64,000 nucleotides of DNA from Theobroma cacao (taxonomy: Eukaryota > Streptophyta > Magnoliopsida > Malvales > Malvaceae): positions 9,665,428 to 9,729,427 of the forward strand of contig NC_030854.1 in the NCBI RefSeq assembly GCF_000208745.1. Direction: 5' to 3'. The translations under genes and the position numbers were made by a program. Numbering within the stretch: position 1 is the first letter of the stretch; every line of letters starts with the position of its first letter. This document shows, piece by piece, positions 47,498 through 60,103 of this stretch. Under the pieces are notes generated by a model. It saw only the letters and a list, made by a program, of their open reading frames with translations, was not told where the DNA came from and ran no database searches.

Positions 47498-47595
47498 TCT
47501 CGCTATAGCGAGAAACTCTCGGGTTTGAGGGCCTTCACCAGACCTGGTTCTCGCTGCAGGGAGAATGAAGTTCGCTGCAGCGAGAAACTTTCTAT
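47498..47595 (+). repeat. Palindrome words in mosaic LTR
   Basis: TCTCGCTATAGCGAGA at 47498-47513 is a perfect 16-bp palindrome although its centre has changed from CTGCAG to CTATAG by two mirrored changes. Two further words near 47555 and 47576 are 21 bp apart. Confidence 0.85.
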
Positions 47596-50383
47596 CCATT
47601 TTGGCTAACTTGTGGGTTTTGCTATATTTTTCGATTCTTTGGTACCATAGTTGAGTATGGATCTTTTAAGTGATTTAGTCATGAGGGGTTTACATGAGGG
47701 GTTCTACTAAGAACTAGAACAAATTGCATTGTTTTGAGAAAATGAGTGCATCATGATTTCGATAAACATTCCTAATGGTATGCTTGTTCCCTTCTTGTTC
47801 ACTCACTAAGTTTATGCTCACCGCTTTCAACTTCATGTTTTCATGATTAAGAGACAGTCGATAACTAGGACAAGGTGTCATCGTGGACTTGTATCCATCT
47901 TTTGGTAGGTGTCTTGGCATTCAGTAGCTGTACATTTGTCCGAGTCTCTCCACTGGACATCGAGTCTCCTTTTATTGTGTATAAACGAACCTAATGTGAA
48001 TTATTAAGATACATGTGTAGACAGTGTATATACATCTGTTTGGTATGCCAGTATGAAGTGGCAATGCTTTATATTATTTTGATTCTAAGTTATGATATAT
48101 GACTTAGCAATTTATGATGGAATGATGAACATGTTAGATTAATAGGCTTGCTTGGGCTTAGTGGACTACGTCCATTGGGCCCATGCGCTGGTTGTGGCCC
48201 AAAATTTGGGTCGTGACACTATCGTTTAGTTAAACCAAATAAACATGATATTTAAAACGCAGCATCTAGATACCAATAACAAGATTTAGTAAACTCTAAA
48301 GTACTTTCAAATTACACGTGGTAATCGTTACAAAAACTCTAAAGTTTTAACGAATACATATCCGAAAGACTAATAATGATTTTAAGAGTTTAACAGTTTT
48401 ACATGACGCGATCCTATGCAACAGAGCGACTCAAAGTGGAAGTCTAAGAGATGCCATTACCTATGTTGCAGCAAGTCTCAATGTGCTGAGCAATACACTT
48501 GAGCTACTTACTTATCTGCAAAAGGAAGATAAGGGGGTGAGTCTCACAGACTCAGTGATCATCAACTCTGTGAGTAGGGTGTAGATGGGAAACAACCTAA
48601 GGGTAGAAAATTTGAATGTTAAAACATAAGAGTATGCATGAATCAATTAAAATAAAATGAAGCATTTGTGCCTTATTTGTAAAACCAGGAATTTTAGTGC
48701 AACGTAATTATTTAACAATAAATGTATCTAAACCAGTATAAGTATAGGATTTCCTATCTTTAAAATCATTCAACAACTTTACTCAAATCAATCCATCATA
48801 AACACGCATGCTCCCATGAAATCAAGCAATGTCGATGTTAAAATGCAAGTTTATGAATGATCTCATCCACGAGATATTAAACACAAATCCAACGTACAAA
48901 TAAGGGAGCTGCAGAAAATCTTATAGTTCTCACCATGCGAAAGAATACATATTGGAAACCTAAAAAGATATCACTCTCGAGTAGGTAATTGTAAATAATA
49001 ACCCGTGGATCCACTTCCATGTAATAACATCTGGGAGCTCCACTCCACCGGATCCCATAGCCATGGCAGTCTCGACTATGTTGGCAGACATCGAAGAAAT
49101 CAATAGGTCGTAACCGCGTATATCACTTGTGGCCTAGCCATGTATATCATCTAGTGTCCTTGCCACATATATATCACAGACTATGGCCTCAACCACGTCT
49201 AACAGCTTGTCGGTGACCCAAAGGTTCTCTAGCTAGAGCTCACTTGTGCACAAGGGTCACACTATCCCGATGTGACATTCGGCCTACTCTCGAATCTCCC
49301 AGTTTAGTAAAACCATTTAAAAATCAAGTTAATTCTCAAAAGCTCATTTAAAATCCATTTCAAGAGTACCAATCATCGTGGCATGATAAAACTTCTTTTT
49401 GTATGACTTTGCAATGTAAAACCTTTGCATGAGGTTTAATTATCAAATCAGCATGGTGAATATATGTAATTTGTTCATGAATGCACATCACACAAATCAC
49501 TAAGGCACACTTTGATATAAATCGTGGTAAAAAGCTTGTTTCCTGGTTTAAAATCCTTGACGTATATAACTTACATATGTATATATAGTCAAAACACTTT
49601 CAAACATTAAGGCATTCACAATTTCCTGGCATTTCTACCAACTCATGCTTTCCACAATAATAGTTTATAAATCATTCACGTCTATTAATCGTATATCAGT
49701 ATGTATAGTACGAAAATTTTGAAATCGGCACCCCCTACTCACCTTACAATAGCGAGATACTACGTTGCTATTAACTCATATGTGTATCTAGCTAATTCTA
49801 CTTGCCGGTCACCCATTACCTCCTCAACATGCCACACTTTCTTTACTTATACACTTCCTAGCAACAATGAAAACTTAATACACTTAATTATACTCATGCA
49901 TGGCAGCAAATCAACCAATAAATTCTTAACCAAATCTCAAAGTTTTCATCAACATTATCCACAATCATTTAACACACAATCCACACACTTTCAACTAACC
50001 AAAGCCAACACAATATACTATACTCACATTGCATGCTCACATTTCGGTTTTAGCTTGAGTTCCACACACCTAGCTCACAATTTCTTCACATCCATGGTCA
50101 CCATTGCTGCCACAAACATAAACAATTAGCACACATCTTGTTTCTCCTTTCTACTTGTGATTTCAAGACTAAAACACTTACCCGTTACTCATTTAGCTTA
50201 AAATCACCATGCATTCCAAGATCTACCTATATGCATGCATCTATTTCTTTCAAATCTTGGAGGACCTTTGCTACCACAAACATACTCACACAATTACCAA
50301 CTCATTCCCTCAAGAAATCATTACTAAAATCAACGTTCTACTTACCTTCCTTGTCTTAGGTTCATTGGGCCAAACCTTCCTTT

Positions 50384-50480
50384 CTTATTTCTTATTTCTC
50401 CTTTCTTCCATCATTCCTTTCTTCCTTTCTCTTTTCTTCTTTCTTCTTTCTTCTTTCTCCTTTCTTCCTTTCTCTCTTTG
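50384..50480. repeat. CT-rich low-complexity tract
   Basis: Long pyrimidine runs (TTTCTTCCTTTC-like). They create a spurious hydrophobic ORF. Confidence 0.85.
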
Positions 50481-51196
50481 CTTTCAAGTTGATTCTCCCT
50501 CATTTTGTCTACATGTGTGGTTTTTCCTTTCATTTTTTCTCATGGGCGAATTGCCCATTGTTCTCCAAGCCTTTGCCCATCTTTTTCTTCTTTCTTTTAT
50601 TCCTCATTCCTCATTAGACCATCTCATTCTCCATTCAAGTTTCATGCACAAATTTCCCCCCTTGTGCTTTGGCCATAAATCTATCCTCATATCTTCAACC
50701 CAACATAATGTTAACCATGTCCATCTCATAGTGGCATTACAAATCAAAATAACATATATTGTCTAAGACATATATCTTAGTAATTTACATCGCGTTTATC
50801 TATACACAACAAAAAGACACTCGACTTCCAACGGAGTGACCTTGACGAAGGTACAACTATTGAATGCCGAGATACCTACCAAGGAGACGAATCTACGTGG
50901 ACCCCTCAACCTAGGTTCCAACTGCCTCCTGAGCTGAAAACATGAAGTTAAAAACAGTGAGTATAAACCCAATGATTGAACATAGGAAGGGAACAAGCAA
51001 ACGACAAGGAAATTTTTTAAATCATGATACACTTATAATAAAAAACAATGCAATTTAGTTTACTTCTTATTAAAACCCCTCATTTAAACCCTTAGTTGTT
51101 TAATCACTTGATGATGAAGGATACATGAACAATAAAGAATTTGAAGAATGAAAACTTTAGTAGCATTCAAGCAAGTCAAGCGAAGTAGATTGATCC

Positions 51197-51435
51197 TCGC
51201 CGCAGCGGAAAGGCATTCTTGCTGTAGCGAAACTCGGGCACAAATCATCAGCTGCCCAAGGATTTCTCGCTGCAGCGAAATTCTTGCAAAGGTTTGAAAG
51301 GCAACCACCCAAGGGTTTCTCACTGCAGCGAGAATATATTTTCGCTGCAGCAAGAAGCAGGGCTAATTCACGCCTCACCACCTGAGAGTTTCTCGCTATA
51401 GTAAGAATCCATTTTCACTGCAGCGAGATTCAGGG
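51197..51435 (-). repeat. Palindrome array in family B LTR
   Basis: Seven words, of which three adjacent pairs are each 22 bp apart (near 51198/51220, 51323/51345 and 51395/51417). Confidence 0.8.
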
Positions 51436-51619
51436 TAGATGAAAATAAAAGGGTTTTCACATGCCACAGAAATCCATTCCTGCCATATTAAACATCAAAT
51501 TGAACATATTGACAATAATCAAGTTTTCTCAATATTCAATGCAATCACATATTATTTTCATAACCTTTCTATATAGTAAATATATATATATAAGCATATA
51601 CACCACCATCGCCTCACCC

Positions 51620-51800
51620 AGCTCATGTGCACTCCCACACCGCACATAGCCGGAGTCACCGAGTGCATCCCCCACATCGTGCATAGCTAATACCATCATG
51701 TGCATCCCCTACATCACGCACGGGCAATATCATCATCCACACTCCCACACCCGTCATCACCGGCATGTGCTCCCCCACATCGCGCACATGCACAGCTATA
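51620..51800 (-). repeat. Hairpin repeats, mixed type, in family B LTR
   Basis: Units of both sorts occur together: GTGCACTCCCACACCGCACA and GTGCATCCCCCACATCGTGC. This shows that the two hairpin versions seen in different LTRs are variants of one repeat. Confidence 0.75.
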
Positions 51801-53071
51801 TTTATTACACAATATCACCTCTCAATGCAAAACACACATATGTTTATATCAACATAATAAAGAAGTACATGGATTCATCACAGTCACATTTCACAACACA
51901 ACACAAAAAAAATGTTTCATCAAGGGCTTGTTTTCGTGTGCATTTTGAAGAAAAATCAATTAAAATACTTCAAGTGATTCATTCAAACATATGTACATTT
52001 ACCCAAAACATTTTAATGGAAGTTCACTCACTTGTTTTTGTTAATGTTTTTGGATAGACTCCAACTTTGACTAATGTCCGAGTGAAAGTGTCGGGCCTTG
52101 TTGGAACCTATCACACACAATAATATCACAACCAACTCAATTTACATAAATGTAATTCTAAAAGCTATTTCCTAAATCAAGCTCTACTAGTTTTTCCTAA
52201 CTAGTTTCCAATTGCTATTTGACTAGCCATTTATTTGTATTACTCTAGTCACACTAGAATTAAATAAACAACTCTCCAGAATAAAACAGCCCACAAATCA
52301 AATTATTGACCTTCATCACCAAATTAGAAATAAACCCTAACTCATTACCCACCTTAGGGTTTCTTTGTAGTTGAATTTTTTTTCAAAAGCTTTCAAACTA
52401 TTGTGAAAAATCTCTCTTTCTCTCCCTAAAAAATCCAACTAGTGAGAGAAAGTATTAAGGAAAGGCTTTTGAGGGTTCTTGAGGAGTAGAAGTGGAAGAG
52501 CATGAAACCCCTATGAAAAGGTGTAGAAAAACATGAGAAATTGAGCTAATTTGGGAAAGTTATAAAGGTTTCAAGGGAGGTTTCCATGGAAGGTGCAAAG
52601 AAACATGAAATAGAGAGAATGATGGAAGGAAGAAGAAGAGCTGCTGGAAAAATGAGAAGAAGCTACTGGAGAGTTAGATATTTATGCCTAAAGTTTATCC
52701 AATTTCTCACATAAATTACCAAAATGCCCTTAACAAGGTTACTTTGTCTTCCCCTTACCTTTATACAATCTTTTTACTTATTTGACACTCAGACAAAGTC
52801 CATAATAGTCTAGAAATATTCGAGTTCATGAAAACATAAAAATTTAAACTCGAGATGAAAAAGGATCATTTTGCCTTTACTATGAAAATTATCAGTATTT
52901 CTATCTTCTTCATTCATTTTACCATCATTCATCTATTCCTTAGGCCTACTTAGACCTTAATAACATTAGAAACCTAGTTCTAGGAACTCACCAAGAAAAT
53001 GATGAATTACCCCTAGTCCGTGTTATCACGTCTACTTCTAGCTACGTGTCTATAGAGGTCGAGGTTTCACA

Positions 53072-55363
53072 GTCACAAGGAGCAATTCAAGGATAGACAC
53101 AGCCAGCTTTACCTACCCCACATTTTGTTGCATAACTAGTTAGAAAGAGCAAAGGAGCTAGAGGCCGAGGTGTTAGTAGTTCCTTCTATGGTCGAAGATT
53201 TAGAATCCAGGGTACAGCTAGTCGAGGACAGGCCAAAATTTATGCTTTGACTTCATAAGATGGACAAGCATCCAATATAGTTGTTACAAATATACTACCT
53301 AATTGTTTTATTGATGCACATGTATTGTGTAACCTTGGTGCTACACATTATTTTACATCTCCACGCTTTGCATCTAGATTAGGTATTAAGCGCTCCAAGA
53401 GGGAGCAAGATTTGGTAGTCATCACACCCTTGAAAAAAGTGTTCGTGGTAGTATATGAGCATATATATTGTATGGTCTGGATTGGAAAGACACCTTAATA
53501 AATTTATTTTTACTTGACATGTTGGAGTTTGATGCAACATTGGGTATGGATTGGTTGTCACCCAACTATGCTAGTGTTGATTGCCACTACAAGGTGGTGT
53601 ACTTTAACTATCCGAGAGAGATACCATTTAGCACAATGACGAGTAGTGTGATTTTATCTTTAGAGGCTAGGAGATTGATTGATCATGGATGTTAGGGATT
53701 CTTAGCATTAGTTAAAGACACCTAAATGGTGGTAGGTGAGGTGGTCGATGTGTCAATTGTGAGAGAATTCATTAATGTTTTTCTCGAAAAGTTATCAAGA
53801 TTACCCCTAAATAGAGATATGGAGTTTTGCATCGATTTGGTACAAGATATGAGTCTAATATCTATACCATTACATCGAATGGCATCAGTATAGCTTAAAA
53901 AACTCAAGGATCAACTGGAGGACTTATTGGACAAAGGCTTTATTCATCCTAGTTCATCCCCATGGCTTCTACTGGTGTTCTTCGTGAAGAAGAATGATGG
54001 TTCTATGAGGTTGTGTATAGATTATAGATAGTTACATAAGGCAACAATAAAGAACAAGTATCTTGTATCACACATTGATGATTGGTTTGATCAACTCGAG
54101 GGAGTTCAATGCTTTTCTAAGATTGACTTGAGGTCAGGCTACCATCAGTTGAGGATTAGCCAAAATGACAAGTCTAAGACCACCTTTCGTACTAGGTACA
54201 GGCATTAGGAGTTCTTGGTGATGTCATTTAGGCTTACAAATGCCCCAACTGCTTTTATGGACATGATGAACCGAGTGTTCAAGCCATACTTGGATAAGTT
54301 TATGGTGGTATTTATTGATGATATATTAATATAGTCAAGGAGTTAAGAGGAGCATGAGCAGCATTTGAGGATAGTGCTCCAAACTTAGAGAGAACATTAG
54401 TTATATGCCAAGTTCTCCAAGTGCGAGTTTTGGCTTGATAGTGTTAGATTTTTGGGCACATAGTATCTAAGGATTATGTGATGGTGGACCCAAAAAAGAT
54501 TAAGATCATAGAGAAATGACCAAGGCGTACCTTAGTGACTAAGATACGAAGTTTCCTTGGATTGGCCAGATATTATAGGAGATTTGTTAAGGATTTCTCT
54601 AAGATCACAACTCTTATGACTAAGTTTACATAGAAGGGTATCAAGATTATATAGACAAAAACTTATAAGGAGAGTTGTGGGAAGCTCAAGACTTGTCTTA
54701 CCATGTTTCGATATTGAGTTTGTCTTGTGGTATAGGGGGTTATACAGTTTATTATAATGCATCACGAGTGGGACTGGGATGTATATTGATGCAACACGGC
54801 AAGGTGATTGCATATGCTTCTGGACAACTCAAGAGACATGAGCAAAACTACCCCACACATGATTTAGAGATGATTGTGATAATGTTTTCCTTAAAGATTT
54901 GGAAGCATTACATGTATGGTGAGACTTACGAGATTTACACAAATAATAAAAGTCTCAAGTATATTTTTTAGAAAAGCGATGTTAATTTGAGGCAATGTCA
55001 ATGGATGGAATTACTTAAGGATTATGACTATACGATATTGTATCATCCCGACCAAGCTAATGCAGTAGCAGATGCATTGAGCCAAAAATCTATAGGGAGT
55101 TTAGCCCACATCTCTGTGGAGAGGAGATCATTAGTGTAATGTATCCACTAGCTAGGTGATATGGGCATACGATTTGAGGTTGATGATATCAATAAATTAT
55201 TAACCCATGTTAAAGTGAGACCGATGTTGATGGAAAGCATCAAGGATGCCCAAAGTAAGGATGACTTTATGCCTAGAGCTTTAGAGGATCGTCAGGGGAG
55301 GAAATGATAGATGTTTACTAGAGGCACTGATGGATTACTCAGATAAGAATCTATAGTGTATGT
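53072..55363 (+). pseudogene. Decayed Ty3/gypsy gag-pol fragment
   Basis: Linker, protease, RT, RNase H and the first part of integrase of a Tekay-like element. Landmarks: NLGATHYFTSPRFASRLG (protease with Asp of the DSGA motif changed to Asn-Leu), [82 protein letters not shown] and [11 protein letters not shown]. At least fifteen stops or frameshifts interrupt it. It is cut at 53071 by a family B LTR and at 55364 by another, so it is older than both. Confidence 0.88.
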
Positions 55364-56465
55364 TGTCACGACACAATTTTCGGGCCATCACCGACGTATG
55401 GGCCCAATGGACATAGCCCACTAAGCCCAAGCAAGCCTATCTATATGACCTGTTTATCATTCCATCAAGTTGCTAAAGTCGCATTTCATAATTTCAATAT
55501 GAAATATTGATAACGATTGCCAACTCTTCATGGCATTACCAATCAAAATATACATATAAGGTCTAAGACATACATCTTAGTACTTTACATCACATGTACG
55601 TATTTACAATAAAAAAGACTCTGGGCTTCTAGTGGAGTGACCAAGGTGTAGGTGCGGCTACGGAATGCCAAGATACCTACCAAGGATACGAATGTACGAA
55701 GACACCTCGACCTAGTTACCGGTTGCCTCTTGATCTAAAAACATGAAGTTGAAAACGGTGAGAATAAATCTCGTTGCAGCGAGAAGCATCAGCAACTTTC
55801 TCGCTGCAGCGATAACCAGGCCAGTATTGTCACGACCCAAATTCCGGGCCATGACGGGCGCATGGGCCCAATAGACATGGTCTATTAAGCCCAAGCAAGC
55901 CTATCTATTCATCTTACTCATTATTCCATCAAACATTGCTAAGTCACAAATTGTAACTTTAAATCAAAATAGTAATAGACATTGCCAACTCGTATTGGTA
56001 TTTCTCATTTATTATATACATACATTATCTACAACATGTATTCCAATAATGTACATTAGGTTCGCCTATACATCTCAAAAAGAAGACTTGACTTCCAGAT
56101 GAGGGACTTGGATGATTGTACAGATACTGAATGCTGAGACACCTACCAAAAGATGGACACAGGTCTACAAGGACACCTCGTCCTAGTTACCGACTACCTC
56201 GTGATTTGAAAACATGAATTTGAAAATGGTGAGTATAAACCCAGTGAGTGAACAAGGAAGGGAACAAGCATACCATAAGGAATCTTTAATGAAATCATGA
56301 TGCATTTTTTTTCAAAACAATGCAATTTGTTTCTATTCTTATTGAAAACCCTTCATCTAGCCCTTAAATGATTAATCATTTGAAAATCAAGGACCTATAC
56401 ATAACAAACCATTTGAAGAATGAAAGCTTCGATATTACACAAGTAAATCAAATATGACAACGAAT

Positions 56466-56966
56466 CTTCGCTGCAGCGGAAAGGCATTCTCGCTGCAGCA
56501 TAGCTATAGCGAGAATGAATTTTCATTGCAGCAACATTGGGATTTAGTGATTAGCCGAACGAGGGTTTCTCAACTGGCTGAGGGTTTCTCACTAAACCTC
56601 CCCATTTTAAACTTAACTCATCTAATCCTTAATATTGGAAGTCCATGCTCCGATATGGTAGCAAAGTAGTGAAAGATAAGGCAGCAATTGGACAAGATAA
56701 GAGACCAAAACAGAAGGTTTTTCACTGCAGCGAGATTGAATCTCTCTGCAGCGAAATTCATACCCAGAAACAAAATGTTTCTCGTTGAATCTCGCTGCAG
56801 CGAAATTGCAACCCAGAAAATAGAATGTTTCTCGCTGCAGCGAGAATGTATTTCGCTGCAACGAGAAGCTACAGTGTCATTCTCGCTGCAGCAAAAATGC
56901 ATCCTCGCTACAGCGAGTTTTCGGCTAGCCTACCCTTTCAAAACCTGAGAGTTTCTCGCTGCAGCG
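56466..56966 (-). repeat. Palindrome array, about twelve words
   Basis: Pairs near 56472/56494, 56735/56756, 56837/56858 and 56886/56908 are 21-22 bp apart. The word at 56829-56846 is a perfect 18-bp palindrome. Two words near 56494 and 56505 are only 11 bp apart. Confidence 0.85.
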
Positions 56967-57204
56967 AAATACAGGGCATCAAATGAAAATTTCCCTTTCT
57001 CAAAAAGAAAACCACCCTGTTTGAAATGTTCAAAACCAATATGAAACACATAACAATTTCTCAAGGTTTAACATGTCAAATTTCACATGCATTACAACCA
57101 TAAACCATTATCCATCAATTTCCTATAACACACATATTTACATATGTATATATATATACGCATATACCCATCATCATCATCACACTATCCCATCATCATC
57201 ATCA

Positions 57205-57325
57205 CACCAGCTCATGCGCATTCCCTACTCGCACATGGCTTGGTCATCACCGGGTTATGCGTACTCCCTACTCGCATATAATCGGGTCATCCTCGACTTA
57301 TGCGCACTCCCTGCTCGCACATAGC
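57205..57325 (-). repeat. Hairpin repeats, TATGTGCG type
   Basis: Three units of about 47 bp like those at 16613 and 33214, read on the minus strand. Confidence 0.8.
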
Positions 57326-57336
57326 CGAGTCAATAT

Positions 57337-58084
57337 TGTGAGACCCTGTCAAGCTCGATTTAAAGATGGTATTGTACCGAGTGGTACAACTAAGTTAAAT
57401 CGAGCCTTGAACTAGTTCAAATAGAAATTCTAAGAGGAATTTGAAAATTTTGAAACCCACAGAATGGCTTAGAATAGTGATTCGGAGTTCAAGGTCCAGT
57501 TTAGAGTCCATCAGGAAAATTGACCGATTAGGAACAACACAGTCATTTTACCATTTGATGATAAAATGGAGATTTCTAGTCAAGATTTGATCACATTTGA
57601 CCAAGAATAATTATATGAAATATAATTATGATTATTGGAGTACAAAATGATATTTAGTAGTGAAAAATTATGATTCTCGGTATTTTTGGAGCACAAGGGC
57701 AAAATGGCAATTTTGCCACTAGAGAACTAAACAGGAATTTTTATAAAATAATTTTTTTGCCCCATTTGGTTAATATTGATCAATATTACTATTATTTGAG
57801 GTTGAAAACTAGAAATAATGTGATTCCGATACATTTCGAAGTATAGGGGTAAAATCGTAATTTTTTCATCTCGGGGGCAAATCGGTAAATTTTTTGCCCC
57901 AACAATTGCCAAGAGCAAGGGATTTTAATTGTGGTAGGATTGGATAAATACCAGAATATTTTGGTAGAAAATTAAGAAGAAAAAGTCAAAAAGTTAAAAA
58001 ATTAGGCCAATAAGCATGTGACATGTGGCATGCTTGATTATTTTATTATTTTCTATAGAAATCAGCCCATTAAATCCCCAATTC
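57337..58084 (+). repeat. Family A LTR fragment, plus strand
   Basis: Starts TGTGAGACCCTGTCAAGC. It shares the GTATTGTACCGAGTGGTAC block and repeated GGGCAAAATGGCAATTTTGCC-like motifs with the LTR at 40240 and the element at 1-8640. It runs into the gap. Confidence 0.78.
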
Positions 58085-58734
58085 NNNNNNNNNNNNNNNN
58101 NNNNNNNNNNNNNNNNNNNNNNNNNNNNNNNNNNNNNNNNNNNNNNNNNNNNNNNNNNNNNNNNNNNNNNNNNNNNNNNNNNNNNNNNNNNNNNNNNNNN
58201 NNNNNNNNNNNNNNNNNNNNNNNNNNNNNNNNNNNNNNNNNNNNNNNNNNNNNNNNNNNNNNNNNNNNNNNNNNNNNNNNNNNNNNNNNNNNNNNNNNNN
58301 NNNNNNNNNNNNNNNNNNNNNNNNNNNNNNNNNNNNNNNNNNNNNNNNNNNNNNNNNNNNNNNNNNNNNNNNNNNNNNNNNNNNNNNNNNNNNNNNNNNN
58401 NNNNNNNNNNNNNNNNNNNNNNNNNNNNNNNNNNNNNNNNNNNNNNNNNNNNNNNNNNNNNNNNNNNNNNNNNNNNNNNNNNNNNNNNNNNNNNNNNNNN
58501 NNNNNNNNNNNNNNNNNNNNNNNNNNNNNNNNNNNNNNNNNNNNNNNNNNNNNNNNNNNNNNNNNNNNNNNNNNNNNNNNNNNNNNNNNNNNNNNNNNNN
58601 NNNNNNNNNNNNNNNNNNNNNNNNNNNNNNNNNNNNNNNNNNNNNNNNNNNNNNNNNNNNNNNNNNNNNNNNNNNNNNNNNNNNNNNNNNNNNNNNNNNN
58701 NNNNNNNNNNNNNNNNNNNNNNNNNNNNNNNNNN
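58085..58734. other. Assembly gap (650 N)
   Basis: No sequence. Family A LTR lies on its left and family B LTR on its right. Confidence 0.99.
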
Positions 58735-58840
58735 CGCACATAGTTGGGTCATCATCAGCTCATGTGCACTCCCACACGCACATAGCTGGGTCATCATCAA
58801 CTCATGTGCACTCCCACACGCACATAGCTGGGTCATCATT
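58735..58840 (-). repeat. Hairpin repeats in outer solo LTR
   Basis: Nearly identical 42-bp units, with GCACATAGCTGGGTCATCAT and TCATGTGCACTCCCACAC as their halves, probably more inside the gap. Confidence 0.8.
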
Positions 58841-60103
58841 ATCACATAAAAAAAAACATCCAATACATATTATACATATCAACATATTGTGATAACACAT
58901 GAACCATTATATGGCACACTTTCACAAGATAGAAACATTCACCAAAGGCTTGTTCCCTAGGTAGATTTTTTTTTTAAGGAAAAGTTGGATAAAATCATTC
59001 AAATGTTTTGTGCAAATACATTCACATTCCCAAAATAATTTTGAAATGCAAGTTCACTCATCGGTATTCGTTAAATATTTACTCAACTCCAACTTCTTCT
59101 AATGGTCCAAATGGGGTGGTGGGGCTTCGTTGGAATCTATCATCACATTAGCATCATCACCATCAACCCAACTTGGCATTAATACTATTCCAAAGCTATT
59201 TTCTAGATTGAGTTCTAGTAGTCATTCCTACTAACTTCCAACTACCATTAAATGGCTATTATTTGCACTACTCTAGTAACACTAAAAATGATTAAACAAT
59301 CTCAACAATAACACTCACAAATCAAATTACTAGATATTATCAACAGCTAAAAATAAAGTTTAATTCACTACTCACCTTGGTAGCTTTGTAAATTTGAAAT
59401 TTTTTCTAATAATTTTCAAGCTATTATAGAAACTCCTTCTTTCTCTCTCTAATACACCTAGCTAGTGAGAGAGAATATGGAAGTAAGACTTTTCAAGGGT
59501 TTTTAAAGTGAGAGAGTGGAAGAGCACAAAGCTTCTATGAAAGGGTGCACAAAAGCACGAAAAGTGGAGCTAGCTTGAGAGAGTTATGGAAGCTTGAAGA
59601 GAACTCCCACGGAGGATAAAGAAACGTGAGAGGGAAGAATGAAAAAGAATAAGAAGAAGAAGCTGCTAGAAAATGTGAGAAGAAACTATGGGAAGATGAT
59701 ATTTATAGCTCAAGCTTATCCAACTCCACTTAAATTACGAAAATGCCCTTAACAAATTAGCTTGTTCTCTTCCAATCCTTTGTGCAATCTTTTTACTCTT
59801 TTGACATTGAGACCAGGTCCACAATGGTCTAAAAAAACTCAGGTTTACGACAACTTAAAACTTTGACTCGAGATGAAAAATGACCATTTTGCCCCTACCT
59901 TGGAAATCATCATTATTTTTATTTGCTTTGTCATTTAATCCTCATTTCCATCATTCATTTATGCCTTAGGCCTACTTAGGCCTTAAAAATGTTTGAAAGC
60001 ATACTTCTAAGGGCTCACTAAAAAATGATGAAATTACCCTTAGCTTGGGTTATCGCGTCTACACCTAGTTATGAGCATATAGGGGTTGAGGTCTCACATA
60101 TGT

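Larger units (their letters stand above)
45745..48218 (+). mobile_element. Solo family B LTR, mosaic
   Basis: 2,474 bp, TGTGAGACCTTG to GGTCGTGACA, with a perfect duplication CTATC (45740-45744 and 48219-48223). Between about 45960 and 46285 the family B sequence is replaced by sequence matching a family A LTR (compare 40650-40980). It holds hairpin repeats at 47128-47300 and palindrome words at 47498-47595. Confidence 0.92.
45619..50720 (-). repeat. LTR-like repeat D, split by solo family B LTR
   Basis: Starts TGTAACGACCTTCTCCC at 45619 and is interrupted at 45745-48218. After that it continues from 48224 as a long non-coding sequence with a palindromic GTGAGTCTCACAGACTCAG near 48538 and a CT-rich tract near 50384-50480. 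The right border, near 50720, is approximate. The 142-aa and 185-aa ORFs inside (49701-50129, 50209-50766) are low-complexity and not supported as genes. The strand is inferred from the start block only. Confidence 0.5.
50721..53071 (-). repeat. Family B LTR, minus strand, left end missing
   Basis: Plus-strand end TTTCACA at 53071 corresponds to the TGTGAAACCTC start. The other end, about 240 bp including the GTCACGACCC terminus, is missing and replaced by repeat D. It contains palindrome words (51197-51435) and a hairpin array at 51620-51800. A donor-like AAG|GTGGGT lies near 52350. Confidence 0.8.
55828..57336 (-). repeat. Family B LTR nested in the solo LTR
   Basis: Begins TGTCACGACCC at 55828, directly inside the outer LTR. 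It contains the richest palindrome array of the window and a hairpin array at 57205-57325. A family A LTR at 57337 cuts it, and its other end is lost in or beyond the gap. Confidence 0.8.
55364..60098 (-). mobile_element. Solo family B LTR, interrupted by further LTRs
   Basis: Starts TGTCACGACAC at 55364 and ends CTCACA at 60098, flanked by TATGT (55359-55363 and 60099-60103). The LTR's own sequence is 55364-55827 and, after the gap, 58735-60098; insertions lie between. The outer part has an internal deletion before its two palindrome words (near 55780 and 55810, 30 bp apart). A donor-like AAG|GTGAGT lies near 59374. TATA-like TATAAATATC is near 59703 on the minus strand. Confidence 0.8.

Noticed and set aside
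49701..50129. 142-residue ORF
   Set aside because: AT-rich, no recognisable domain or promoter, inside repeat D; likely chance.
50209..50766. 185-residue hydrophobic ORF, possible membrane protein
   Set aside because: It runs through a CT-rich low-complexity tract that yields Phe, Leu and Ser in any species. No domain, and it lies inside an LTR-like repeat.
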